NCBI GenBank assembly: GCA_965662195.1
Contig: CBFIHA010000004.1
Location: forward strand, 18,761-82,760
Reading direction: 5' to 3'
Length of the DNA stretch: 64,000 nucleotides
Origin: UBA1268 sp965662195
GTDB lineage: Bacteria > Planctomycetota > Planctomycetia > Pirellulales > UBA1268
The first letter of the stretch is position 1. Each line of letters starts with the position of its first letter. Positions 18,653 to 26,906 of the stretch are shown here, in pieces. Both the position numbers and the translations under genes were made by a program. The notes beneath the pieces were generated by a model, which was given only the letters and a program-made list of their open reading frames with translations, was not told the origin of the DNA and ran no database searches.

Positions 18653-19387
18653 ATGAGCGACCAACTGCCGGAGCCGCTCGATGTGATTGCCGTTGGTGCC
18701 CACCCCGACGACGTTGAGATCGGCTGCGGTGGGACTGTCGCCCGCCTGGTCGAGCAGGGGCTGCGGGTTGGCATCGTCGACATCACTGACGGTGAGCCGA
18801 CGCCGTGTTCCAGTGGCCCCGAGCAACGGCTGGCCGAGGCTCGGGCCGCCGCCGCGGTGCTGGGAGTCGCGTATCGAGAGCAACTCGGTTTCCCGAACCG
18901 TCGGCTGTTCGATGGCTTTGAGGTGCGGGTTGCCCTTGCCAAGGTATTCCGCCGGTTCCGGCCCCGGCTGGTGCTCGGCCTTGGCGACAAGACACCGCTG
19001 GCCTCCCCCGATCACGCCCAAGCCGTTGCCATCACCGAAGCGGCGGTCTTTTACTCACGGCTGACCAAGTGGGATGACACCTTTGAGGGCCTGCCGGTGC
19101 ATACCGTGCCCAACCTGCTCTGCTATTTTTTGTTTGCTGGCGTGGCTGATCTGCCAGCTGCCCACTGGCCGATCGTCGTCAATATCCACGGCCTGCTCGA
19201 CCGCAAACTCGAGTCAATCCGCTGTTACAAATCGCAATTTCCACCTGAAAAGGCCCATATCTACCCTCGGGTCGAGGCTCTGGCCCGGACCGTCGGTTTG
19301 ATGGGGGGCTGTGCTGCCGGGGAATTGCTCGCCGGCAGCCGCATCCCCTGCACAAATGATCTGAAGCGGCTACTGTTAGAGACATGA
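18653..19387 (+). CDS. PIG-L/LmbE family deacetylase (BshB1-like)
   Basis: Protein of 244 aa. The zinc motif AHPDDVEIGCGG lies near residue 15 and a second metal histidine sits in ASPDHAQA. The pattern (DITDGE, RLAEARAAAAVLGV, LGFPNRRL) resembles BshB1, which deacetylates GlcNAc-malate in bacillithiol synthesis, and related LmbE enzymes. No bshA or bshC is in the window, so that pathway is not supported. The ATG follows the cobL stop immediately and its 3' end overlaps the next start by 4 bases (ATGA), a coupled arrangement. Confidence 0.82.
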   Translation: MSDQLPEPLDVIAVGAHPDDVEIGCGGTVARLVEQGLRVGIVDITDGEPTPCSSGPEQRLAEARAAAAVLGVAYREQLGFPNRRLFDGFEVRVALAKVFRRFRPRLVLGLGDKTPLASPDHAQAVAITEAAVFYSRLTKWDDTFEGLPVHTVPNLLCYFLFAGVADLPAAHWPIVVNIHGLLDRKLESIRCYKSQFPPEKAHIYPRVEALARTVGLMGGCAAGELLAGSRIPCTNDLKRLLLET

Positions 19388-19869
19388 ATCCTGCCGTACC
19401 TTCCGCACCGAGCCTGGCCACTGCAACCCTCCCCCCCGCTTCGCCCGTTGCGGGCAGCGGGGCCGAATCCGTCTCGCGGCCCTGGATGCGGTGGGTGCTC
19501 GTTGCCGCTGGCGTCTACAACCTCATCTGGGGCGGGGTTGCCATCCTTGCGCCGAAACTCAGCTTCGAGCTGATCGGCATGGAGTTGCCCCGGTATCTTG
19601 AGTTTTGGCAGTGCATCGGCATGATCGTCGGGGTGTACGGCATTGGCTATCTGGCGGCAGCCACTCATCCGATCAGGCACTGGCCGATCACCCTCGTTGG
19701 TCTGCTGGGCAAGATCTTCGGCCCGATCGGCTTTGCCGAGGCCCTCTGGTCAGGCAAACTGCCGTTGGCCTTTGGCTGGAATATCATCACCAACGACCTC
19801 ATCTGGTGGCTACCCTTCACCTTCATTCTGATTGCTGCCTGGAAAGCTCGTGGTGATGCAGCCGACTGA
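19384..19869 (+). CDS. Small four-helix membrane protein of unknown function
   Basis: Protein of 161 aa. After a Pro/Ala/Ser-rich N-terminus of about 34 residues come about four hydrophobic helices (MRWVLVAAGVYNLIWGG, IGMIVGVYGIGYLAA, ITLVGLLGKIFGPIGF, LIWWLPFTFILIAAW). No known domain was recognised. It overlaps the deacetylase by 4 bases and the next FAD gene by 14, so it is translationally coupled to both and may serve the flavoprotein. Confidence 0.75.
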   Translation: MNPAVPSAPSLATATLPPASPVAGSGAESVSRPWMRWVLVAAGVYNLIWGGVAILAPKLSFELIGMELPRYLEFWQCIGMIVGVYGIGYLAAATHPIRHWPITLVGLLGKIFGPIGFAEALWSGKLPLAFGWNIITNDLIWWLPFTFILIAAWKARGDAAD

Positions 19870-20917
19870 CGCGGCCGACACGGATTGTGACGTGATCGTC
19901 GTCGGGGCCGGAATTGCGGGACTCGCCGCGGCCACGACGCTGGCGGCGGCTGGACGCCGGGTGACGGTGCTGGAAAAATCGCGTGGCGTCGGCGGCCGGA
20001 TGGCGACGCGACGGATTGCCACGGCGGTCTGTGATCACGGCGCCCAGCACTTCTCGGTGAAGGGACGAGCCTTCGGCGGAATCGTCGGCGACGCCGAAGC
20101 GGCTGGAATCGTGACCCCCTGGTGCCGGCTGTTTCCGACGGCGACGACGGCGTCAGGACCGGCGGTTGATCCGCTTGATAAAGCCGGCCATGCCCGCTGG
20201 CGGGGCGTCACGGGCATGACGGATCTACCGAAGCGGCTGGCGGCCGATTTACCGGTACCAGTTCGTGCCCGGACGCGGGTTGTGGCTGTTGGCATCGATG
20301 GCCCGCGGGTCAGGCTCACGCTGGAGGAAGGGGGCGGCCTTTCAGCTGCTGCGGTGATCCTGACCGCTCCGGTGCCACAGGCACTCGATCTGTTCACCGC
20401 CAGCGGGCTCACACCGCCACAGGTTGATGCCTCTGGCTGGGGCCTCCTCACCGGGGTCGACTATGCCCCGTGCTTCAGCCTCATGCTCGTACTCAACCGT
20501 CCCAGTCTGCTGCCACCGCCCGGTGGCCTTGAGGTCGAGACCGGTCCGGTGGCTTGGATTGCCGACAACCAGCGGAAGGGAATCTCTCCGGTGCCGGCGT
20601 TGACCATTCAGGCCCGGGGGGATTTCAGCCGCGACCATTACGACCGTGATCCAGTCGAGGTCGCGCAGTTGCTGACCGCGGCAGCAGCCACCTGGATCGA
20701 CGGCGATCCGGCGACGGCTGTGGTCGATTCTTCGCTGCAGCGCTGGAAATATGCGTTTCCGGTCGAGCCGCTGCCGGTGCCGCTGGTGGCTCTCAGCCAC
20801 AGCCCGGCCATCGTCTGTTGCGGCGATGCCTTCGGCGGCGGTCGGGTTGAGGCCGCCGCCTCCAGCGGGCTCGCGGCGGGCCGCTGGCTGGAGCGGCTGT
20901 CGGTGTTCGGGGGCTGA
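19856..20917 (+). CDS. Renalase-like FAD-dependent oxidoreductase
   Basis: Protein of 353 aa. It opens with the dinucleotide-binding fold DVIVVGAGIAGLAAA, then EKSRGVGGRMATRR and a CDHGAQHFSV block typical of renalase-like NAD(P)/FAD amine-oxidase relatives. The C-terminal GDAFGGGRVEAAASSGLAAG is the second FAD contact. No signal peptide or membrane segment was seen. The ATG at 19856 fits the fold; an in-frame ATG at 19832 would add 8 residues. The substrate is unknown. Confidence 0.82.
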   Translation: MQPTDAADTDCDVIVVGAGIAGLAAATTLAAAGRRVTVLEKSRGVGGRMATRRIATAVCDHGAQHFSVKGRAFGGIVGDAEAAGIVTPWCRLFPTATTASGPAVDPLDKAGHARWRGVTGMTDLPKRLAADLPVPVRARTRVVAVGIDGPRVRLTLEEGGGLSAAAVILTAPVPQALDLFTASGLTPPQVDASGWGLLTGVDYAPCFSLMLVLNRPSLLPPPGGLEVETGPVAWIADNQRKGISPVPALTIQARGDFSRDHYDRDPVEVAQLLTAAAATWIDGDPATAVVDSSLQRWKYAFPVEPLPVPLVALSHSPAIVCCGDAFGGGRVEAAASSGLAAGRWLERLSVFGG

Positions 20918-21043
20918 TGCAGGCGACAATCGGCCCGGGGCGCGGCTATGCTGGTGGACCAGGGCGGGCGGTGTCAGGAGACAGGCCCCGCTGCTTGCCC
21001 CGCCCGTTTTTTCCGCCTGTTCACCCGTCCGGAGACCACGCCG

Positions 21044-22534
21044 ATGGCTACCGCAACTAGCTCACTGCTTCCCGAGGTTGAATCCTTTCTGTCAGGCGGG
21101 GTGATCCCTGGTGTCGTCGGTGGCGACGACTGGAGTGGCACCAGTGGTGATACCTTTCAGACCTGCGACCCGGGCAGCGGCGAGGTCTTGGCCGAGTTGC
21201 ATGCTTATTCGGCTGCGGATGTCGATCGGGCGGTTGAGGCGGCCAACGAGGCCTTCCGGAAATCGGGCTGGGCCACGCTTGCCCCGAACGATCGGGCGGT
21301 GCGGCTGCACCGCTTCGCCGATCTGGTTGAGAGCCGCAAAGAGATCGTCGCCCAGATCGAGGCGATCGACGCCGGCAAACTGCCGGCGCCTGCCCTTGGT
21401 GACATTCAGGCCTTCATCGGTTCGCTCCGCTACTTTGCCGACATGGCCCAGCATGTTCAGCGGCGAAACCAGCTGGCGGTGGCCGGCCACGAGGCCTGGA
21501 CCCTTCGCAGCCCCTGGGGGGCTTGTGGATTCATCTTCCCTTGGAACTTCCCGATGCTGTTGATGGGCTGGGGCACCGCCCCGGCGCTCGCTGCCGGCAA
21601 TACGGTGGTCGTCAAGCCGGCCGAGGACACGCCGCTGTCGGCCATCTATGTCGCCCGGTTGGCCCGGGAGAGCGGCATGCCCGATGGCGTGGTGAACGTG
21701 ACGCCAGGCCTGGGCAGTGTGGCCGGCGCCGCGTTGTCGGCCAGCACGGGAATCCGGCGGATGTCCTTCACCGGCTCGCCTGAAGTGGGCCGGCTGGTTG
21801 GAGAGGCCTGCGGCAGGAATCTGGTCCCGGTCAAGCTTGAGCTGGGCGGTAAAGGGGCCGCCGTTGTCTTTGACGACATCGATGTCGAGGCGACCGCCAA
21901 GAAGCTTGTCGGGGCGATCACCTTCCACACCGGGCAGGTTTGCTGTGACGCCACCCGCTGGATCATCCACAAGTCGGTCTATGATCCCTTCATCGATGCC
22001 TGCAAGCGGGAACTGGAGCGGGTACAGGTCGGCTATCAGCTTGACGGTGGCACCACGATGGGCCCGGTCGTCAACGCCAAGCAGCGGGACCGGGTGCTTC
22101 GCTATGTGGAAAAGGGGCTGGCCGAGGGTGCCGATGCCGTAGTGCCGGGCGGGGCGGCCGAGGTGGCCGGTCGTGACGGCTACTTCGTGAAGCCCTGCCT
22201 GCTGGCCGGCTCGCTTGAAAACGTTGCCGCCCGCGAGGAGATTTTTGGACCGGTCGCCTTCATGGCCACCTTTGACAAAGAAGACGAGGCGGTGGCCATG
22301 GTCAATAACACCGACTACGGCCTGGCCAACAGCGTCTGGACCACGGACATGGGCCGGGCCGCCCGGGTGGCGGAGTCGATGGTGGCTGGCAACAGCTGGA
22401 TCAATGCCCACAATGTCTTTGCCAACGGTGTGCCCTACGGTGGCATCCACAAAAGCGGGATGGGCGGCGGGGTGAACTCGATCGAAACGCTCTTCGATTA
22501 CTGGCGGAGCCAGTCGATTGTCCGGCCGCTGTAA
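21044..22534 (+). CDS. NAD(P)-dependent aldehyde dehydrogenase
   Basis: Protein of 496 aa, normal for the superfamily. The general base glutamate is E266 in LELGGKG, the catalytic cysteine is C300 in HTGQVCCDATR, and IFPWNFPMLL, VVKPAEDTPL, FTGSPEVG and EEIFGPV are all present. It resembles betaine- or phenylacetaldehyde-type dehydrogenases, but the aldehyde cannot be told. The ATG at 21044 follows GGAG; the frame is open upstream without homology. It lies 126 bases after the renalase-like gene in a rightward run of redox genes. Confidence 0.92.
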   Translation: MATATSSLLPEVESFLSGGVIPGVVGGDDWSGTSGDTFQTCDPGSGEVLAELHAYSAADVDRAVEAANEAFRKSGWATLAPNDRAVRLHRFADLVESRKEIVAQIEAIDAGKLPAPALGDIQAFIGSLRYFADMAQHVQRRNQLAVAGHEAWTLRSPWGACGFIFPWNFPMLLMGWGTAPALAAGNTVVVKPAEDTPLSAIYVARLARESGMPDGVVNVTPGLGSVAGAALSASTGIRRMSFTGSPEVGRLVGEACGRNLVPVKLELGGKGAAVVFDDIDVEATAKKLVGAITFHTGQVCCDATRWIIHKSVYDPFIDACKRELERVQVGYQLDGGTTMGPVVNAKQRDRVLRYVEKGLAEGADAVVPGGAAEVAGRDGYFVKPCLLAGSLENVAAREEIFGPVAFMATFDKEDEAVAMVNNTDYGLANSVWTTDMGRAARVAESMVAGNSWINAHNVFANGVPYGGIHKSGMGGGVNSIETLFDYWRSQSIVRPL

Positions 22535-22594
22535 GCCGATCGTTGCTGGTGGATGCGACCCAGACGGCCCTCGTGGGCCAGGCCGAGAGGTGAC

Positions 22595-23890
22595 GTGGAG
22601 ACGGCTGACTGCATCATTGTCGGGGCGGGCCTGGCCGGCTTGGCCTGTGGGCGGTCGCTTGCTGCTACCGGCCGCCGCGTCCGCGTTCTTGAGGCGGCTG
22701 ACCGCCCAGGGGGGCGGGTGGCAACCGATGCGGTCGACGGCTTCCGGATCGACCGGGGCTTTCAGGTCTATCTCGACGCCTATCCCGAAGGAAAGCGGTT
22801 TCTTGATCACCCGCGGCTTGGGCTCGGCTGCTTCGAGCCCGGCGCACTCGTTGCCCGGGACGGTCGGCTGCTGCCGGTGAGCGATCCCTGGCGGCGGCCG
22901 GTGGCGGCCATCCGTTCGGTGCTTTCCGGGGCGGTCGGTCTTGCTGACGGCCTGCGGACGGCCCGGCTGCGGTACGAGACAATCAACGCTCTGCGGAAAG
23001 GCCAAAACGATCCGGCCGCGGCGGCTGCGGCTGACGAGCAGGCCACGCGATCGGCCCTGGAAGCCCGTGGTTTTTCGCCCGGCTTCATCCGGCTGTTCTT
23101 TGAGCCGTTCTTCGGCGGAGTCTTTCTGGAGCGGGAACTAGCAACTGCCGAGCCGGTCTTCGACTTTACCTTCGCCATGTTCTCCCTCGGCCGGGCCTGT
23201 CTGCCGGCGGGTGGTATGGCGGCAATCCCGCAGCAGCTGGCGCGCGGTCTGCCTGAGGGCTGTCTTGAACTCGGCGTGCCCGTTGAGCGGATCGAGCCCG
23301 ATCCTGGCGGTGGAGCAGAGCTGCTTCTGGCCGACGGCCGGCGGCTGGCTGCCCGCTCAGTCGTCATCGCCACCGATGCCACGGCGGCGTCCAATCTGCT
23401 GCCGGCTGGCGTTCGCGGCGGGTGGCAGCCGCCGGCCTTCAAGGCGACAACGCTGGTTGCCTTTGCCGCTGATACGCAGCCGGCCTGTGGCCGCACGCTG
23501 ATCGTCTCAGCCGAGCCAGCCACGGCTGGCCCGATCGACAACCTCACCGTGCCCTCCGCTGTCGCAACCGGCTATGCCCCGGCAGGGCAGACGCTCATCT
23601 ATCTCTCGGTACGGGGCGACTGGACCGGCCCGGCCGATGAGCTGCCCACTGCCGTTCGTCGGCAGGCAGCTGGCTGGATCGGCAGTGAGACCGACAGCTG
23701 GCGGCATCTGACCACGGTCGCAGTGCCGCGAGCGTTGCCGGTGGAAACTCCCGCCGTCCGCCGGTCCCGGCCGGCATCGGGCCAGCTTGGTCCCGGGCTC
23801 TTTCTCTGTGGCGATCACCTCACCACCAGTTCAATCAACGGTGCCCTCGCCGCCGGCCGGCTCGTTGCAGAGAGTCTGCTCGCTTCCTGA
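22595..23890 (+). CDS. FAD-dependent amine oxidase/desaturase-like oxidoreductase
   Basis: Protein of 431 aa. The N-terminus DCIIVGAGLAGLACGRSL with EAADRPGGRVATD is the FAD fold of the protoporphyrinogen-oxidase/phytoene-desaturase group. RIDRGFQVYLDAYPE, FFEPFFGGVFLE and the C-terminal LFLCGDHLTTSSINGALAAG are typical of a bacterial subgroup often found in planctomycetes and cyanobacteria. A GTG at 22595 after GAGAGG gives the family-like start. Substrate unknown. Confidence 0.8.
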   Translation: METADCIIVGAGLAGLACGRSLAATGRRVRVLEAADRPGGRVATDAVDGFRIDRGFQVYLDAYPEGKRFLDHPRLGLGCFEPGALVARDGRLLPVSDPWRRPVAAIRSVLSGAVGLADGLRTARLRYETINALRKGQNDPAAAAAADEQATRSALEARGFSPGFIRLFFEPFFGGVFLERELATAEPVFDFTFAMFSLGRACLPAGGMAAIPQQLARGLPEGCLELGVPVERIEPDPGGGAELLLADGRRLAARSVVIATDATAASNLLPAGVRGGWQPPAFKATTLVAFAADTQPACGRTLIVSAEPATAGPIDNLTVPSAVATGYAPAGQTLIYLSVRGDWTGPADELPTAVRRQAAGWIGSETDSWRHLTTVAVPRALPVETPAVRRSRPASGQLGPGLFLCGDHLTTSSINGALAAGRLVAESLLAS

Positions 23891-24023
23891 GGAGTGGAGT
23901 CGCTGGAGTAAAACCGTTCGGCTTTGTCCGGGCGAGCAGGCCTGCTGCTCGCGTCCACCTGAAAAAACTCCCGGCTGCTGACGCCGTCACTCTCCGCCAA
24001 AAGGGATCGGCACCGCGACACTT

Positions 24024-24500
24024 TCAGGTGTTCAATTCTGCAACCGCTGCCAGCACCTGGTCTGCGTGAACGGCCGTCTTGACCGCCTTGAAGACCTTTG
24101 CCACCTGGCCGGCCGGGTCGATGATGAAGGTGCTGCGGACAATCCCCAGCGACTTCTTGCCGTACATGTTTTTTTCCCGCCAGGCACCGTACTTCTCAGC
24201 CACCGTATGCTCCGGGTCGGCCAGCAACGTGAAGGGCAGGCTGTACTTCTCCCGAAAGCGGGCATGGCTCTCCGGTTCGTCGGGGCTGACGCCGAGGACA
24301 ACGGCACCGGCCTGCGTGAGCTGCTTTTCGGCGTCGCGAAACCCACAGGCCTCTGTGGTGCAGCCCGGGGTATCATCCCGCGGATAAAAGTAGAGCACGA
24401 CCGTCTGACCCCGGAGGTTCGACAGCTTGAGTTGGCCACCATCGTGGGTGGTCAGCGTGAAATCGGGGGCCTCTGCTCCCGACTCAATCCAGGCGGCCAT
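24024..24500 (-). CDS. bcp: Thioredoxin-dependent peroxiredoxin (BCP/PrxQ)
   Basis: Protein of 158 aa. The peroxidatic cysteine is C47 in YPRDDTPGCTTEACGF and the resolving C52 lies five residues on, the BCP-type CX4C. APDFTL at the start and GIVRSTFIIDPAG near the end are conserved. It reduces hydroperoxides with thioredoxin. It is transcribed leftward, divergent from the TetR gene, with 225 bases between the starts. Confidence 0.93.
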   Translation of the reverse strand: MAAWIESGAEAPDFTLTTHDGGQLKLSNLRGQTVVLYFYPRDDTPGCTTEACGFRDAEKQLTQAGAVVLGVSPDEPESHARFREKYSLPFTLLADPEHTVAEKYGAWREKNMYGKKSLGIVRSTFIIDPAGQVAKVFKAVKTAVHADQVLAAVAELNT

Positions 24501-24683
24501 GGGACGACTCCGGGTGCCGGCTACTCATTAGCCTCGTTCTTGCAGGTGGCCCAGACGCCTCTGAAAACAAAGGGAAACAACAAAAACGCGCGGGCGAGTA
24601 CAAACATGCGGGGAGATCCTTCCGTGGAAACCATGGGAATTTATCAAATTCACAAAAAACCGACCTCCCCTCAGCCAGACAGC

Positions 24684-24718
24684 CTGTATACAGTTGATTG
24701 AAACGCATGTTTGAAACG
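24684..24718. promoter_or_regulatory. Possible operator/promoter of the TetR-efflux operon
   Basis: The perfect palindrome CTGTATACAG (24684-24693) is followed by two direct copies of TTGAAACG at 24698-24705 and 24711-24718, a 13-base period. They lie just before the TetR start at 24726, in an A/T-richer gap between divergent genes. The position suits autoregulation by the TetR protein. Only the repeats are seen; binding is inferred. Confidence 0.4.
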
Positions 24719-24725
24719 GTGATTC

Positions 24726-25442
24726 ATGGCCATAGCTCCCCCAGAAAACAGTCCGAACGAGCCCCCCGGCGATGATGATCCGCGGGTACGGATTCTGTCC
24801 GCCGCCGGGCAAGAGTTCGCGGCGAAGGGCTACGAGGCGGCCACCGTGCGGGACATTTGCACGGCCGCCGGCGTCAACGGTGCCGCCGTGAACTATTACT
24901 TTGGCGACAAGCGGCGGCTGTACATCGAAAGCGTCAAGCACGCCCACCGGGAGCGGGTGCGGCAGGTGCCGCCGCCGGAGTGGCTTCCCGGGACACCACC
25001 GGAGACGAAACTCCGGGACTTTGTCGGAAACATGATCGAGCGAATGCTCGGCTTCGATCAGCCCCCCTGGCAGGTGCGGCTGATGCTTCGCGAGATCCTC
25101 CACCCGACCGATGCCTGCCGGGAACTCGTCGAGGATTACATCCGACCGCACTTCGCCACGCTGGTGACGATCCTCGATGAACTCGCGGCCGGCAGCCTGT
25201 CCGAGGCGGAACTGCGGCGGGTCGGTCTGAGTGTCGTCGGCCAGTGTTTCCTCTATCGGGCTGCTGGTGACGTGGTGGCCATGCTGGTGCCGCCAGCAGA
25301 GATCAGTCGGTTTCATACCCCTGACCAGCTCGCTGACCATATCTCCGGGTTCTGCCTTGCTGCCCTCGGTCGGGGTGAACCGCTGTTGGGTCGTCGTTCC
25401 CGTATTGCCTCCCACCGGGCCTCGCCATCCGGGCAGGCTTAA
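24726..25442 (+). CDS. TetR-family transcriptional regulator (CecR/CerR-like)
   Basis: Protein of 238 aa. Residues about 20-70 form the TetR helix-turn-helix: ILSAAGQEFAAKGYEAATVRD, then AAGVNGAAVNYYFGDKRRLY. The 'VNYYFGDK' recognition helix and a ligand domain beginning RVRQVPPPEW suggest the CecR-type subgroup that controls efflux pumps. The MFP gene starts 28 bases downstream, so it is probably the local repressor of the pump. The inducer is unknown. Confidence 0.88.
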   Translation: MAIAPPENSPNEPPGDDDPRVRILSAAGQEFAAKGYEAATVRDICTAAGVNGAAVNYYFGDKRRLYIESVKHAHRERVRQVPPPEWLPGTPPETKLRDFVGNMIERMLGFDQPPWQVRLMLREILHPTDACRELVEDYIRPHFATLVTILDELAAGSLSEAELRRVGLSVVGQCFLYRAAGDVVAMLVPPAEISRFHTPDQLADHISGFCLAALGRGEPLLGRRSRIASHRASPSGQA

Positions 25443-25470
25443 TCCATTTCAGGAAACCACGGTCGTGCAG

Positions 25471-26889
25471 ATGAAGTTCATTCGCAAGGTTTTCAGCTGG
25501 GTGATGCCGCTGGTGATCCTCGGCGGTGGCGTTGCCGCCTTCATGGCGCTGGGCAGCCAGCCATCGCCCCCGCGAAAGGCAGCCGACGCCGGGGCGGCGG
25601 TGGCGGTGGAGACGCTGCCAGTCGTTCGCGAGCCGGGCCGGATCGCCATCGACTTTGATGGCGTGGTGGTTCCGCTGCGGGAGGTGACCTTGTCGGCGGA
25701 ATCCGGCGGACGGATTGTCCGTATGGCCGAAGTCTGCCGCGGCGGCAGGTTCGTCGAGCAGGGAACGCTGCTGCTGGAGATCGACCCCCGGGATTACGAA
25801 CTCGAGGTCCGCCGGCTCGAACAGGAACTCAAGCAGGCAGTGCTCACGATCGAGGAAATTGAAGAAGAGATCAAGCAGAATGAGCGGTCCGTCGGCCTGG
25901 CTGAACGGCAGGTCGCCCTGGCCCACCGAGAGGTCGAGCGGCTCGACAGACTCAAGTCGAACCGGGTTGTCACTGAAGCCGACTATGAGCGGGCGCTCCG
26001 TGATGAGTTGTCGGCCGACAGCAACCTCAACATGTTGCAGGGACAGCGGCGGATTCTGGCCAAGCGGCGGATCCGACTGACCGAGGCCCAGACCCTCACC
26101 GCCACCATGCTCGAGCAGGCCCGGCTCAATCTGGAACGAACACGAATTGCCGCCCCGGTCAGTGGGATGGTGGTTGACGAGATGGTTGAAGAAGATTCAT
26201 TCGTCAGCAGGGGGACCCCGCTGGTGACGATTGAAGACACCAGCGCCGCTGAAGTCCGAGTCAGCCTGCAGATGGATGATGTCGCCCGCATCTGGAGCGA
26301 CAGCCGTCAGGTCGCCACTGGTTCGCCCTATGCCTTTCCCGATACGCCGGCCACGGTGGTTTATCGGATCGGTGAGAAACAATTCCGCTGGCAGGGCGTG
26401 CTGAAACGGCAGGAGGGCAAGGGGCTCGACGAACGGACCCGCACCCTGCCCTGCCGGGTGTTGGTCTCAGACCCCACTGCCGTCGAGGCGCTCGATCGCT
26501 ACGGGGCAGCCATGGCCGAACTGCCTGTCGGCGCGCCCTGGTCACTGCTCCGTGGAATGTTTGTCGACGTGCAGGTGCAGGTCGAAACCGACCAACAGCT
26601 GGTCTCCACCCCCTGCGAGGCGTTGCGGCCAAACGGTGACGTCTGGGTGTTGCGGGATGGGCGGCTGATCATTCTCCGCCCTCCGTTGGTGCATGTCGCC
26701 GCCGGCCGGGCGGTGTTCGAATCGACCGCCGACGGCTTGATGCCGGAGGACCGTGTCGTGGTCAGTCAACTTTCCAACGTGCGGGCGGGGATGGCAATTG
26801 CCGAGGCGGACGACCGTCGTGGGCCGGTGAAGACGGCTCAGGCGGCCGAGGCTCAAGCGGCCGCTGCCAGCCCCCAGCAGACTGAGTAG
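25471..26889 (+). CDS. RND efflux membrane-fusion (periplasmic adaptor) protein
   Basis: Protein of 472 aa. One N-terminal anchor helix (VFSWVMPLVILGGGVAAFMAL) is followed by a lipoyl half (LSAESGGRIVRMAE, LLEIDPRDYE), a long coiled-coil hairpin at about 115-215 rich in E/R/L, the second lipoyl half (RIAAPVSGMV) and beta-barrel region. It would bridge the RND pump to an outer-membrane channel; no TolC-like gene is present here. The ATG at 25471 begins the anchor; a GTG two codons upstream is possible. The pump gene follows 17 bases later. Confidence 0.9.
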   Translation: MKFIRKVFSWVMPLVILGGGVAAFMALGSQPSPPRKAADAGAAVAVETLPVVREPGRIAIDFDGVVVPLREVTLSAESGGRIVRMAEVCRGGRFVEQGTLLLEIDPRDYELEVRRLEQELKQAVLTIEEIEEEIKQNERSVGLAERQVALAHREVERLDRLKSNRVVTEADYERALRDELSADSNLNMLQGQRRILAKRRIRLTEAQTLTATMLEQARLNLERTRIAAPVSGMVVDEMVEEDSFVSRGTPLVTIEDTSAAEVRVSLQMDDVARIWSDSRQVATGSPYAFPDTPATVVYRIGEKQFRWQGVLKRQEGKGLDERTRTLPCRVLVSDPTAVEALDRYGAAMAELPVGAPWSLLRGMFVDVQVQVETDQQLVSTPCEALRPNGDVWVLRDGRLIILRPPLVHVAAGRAVFESTADGLMPEDRVVVSQLSNVRAGMAIAEADDRRGPVKTAQAAEAQAAAASPQQTE

Positions 26890-26906
26890 TTTCCTGCGAG
26901 GACGTC

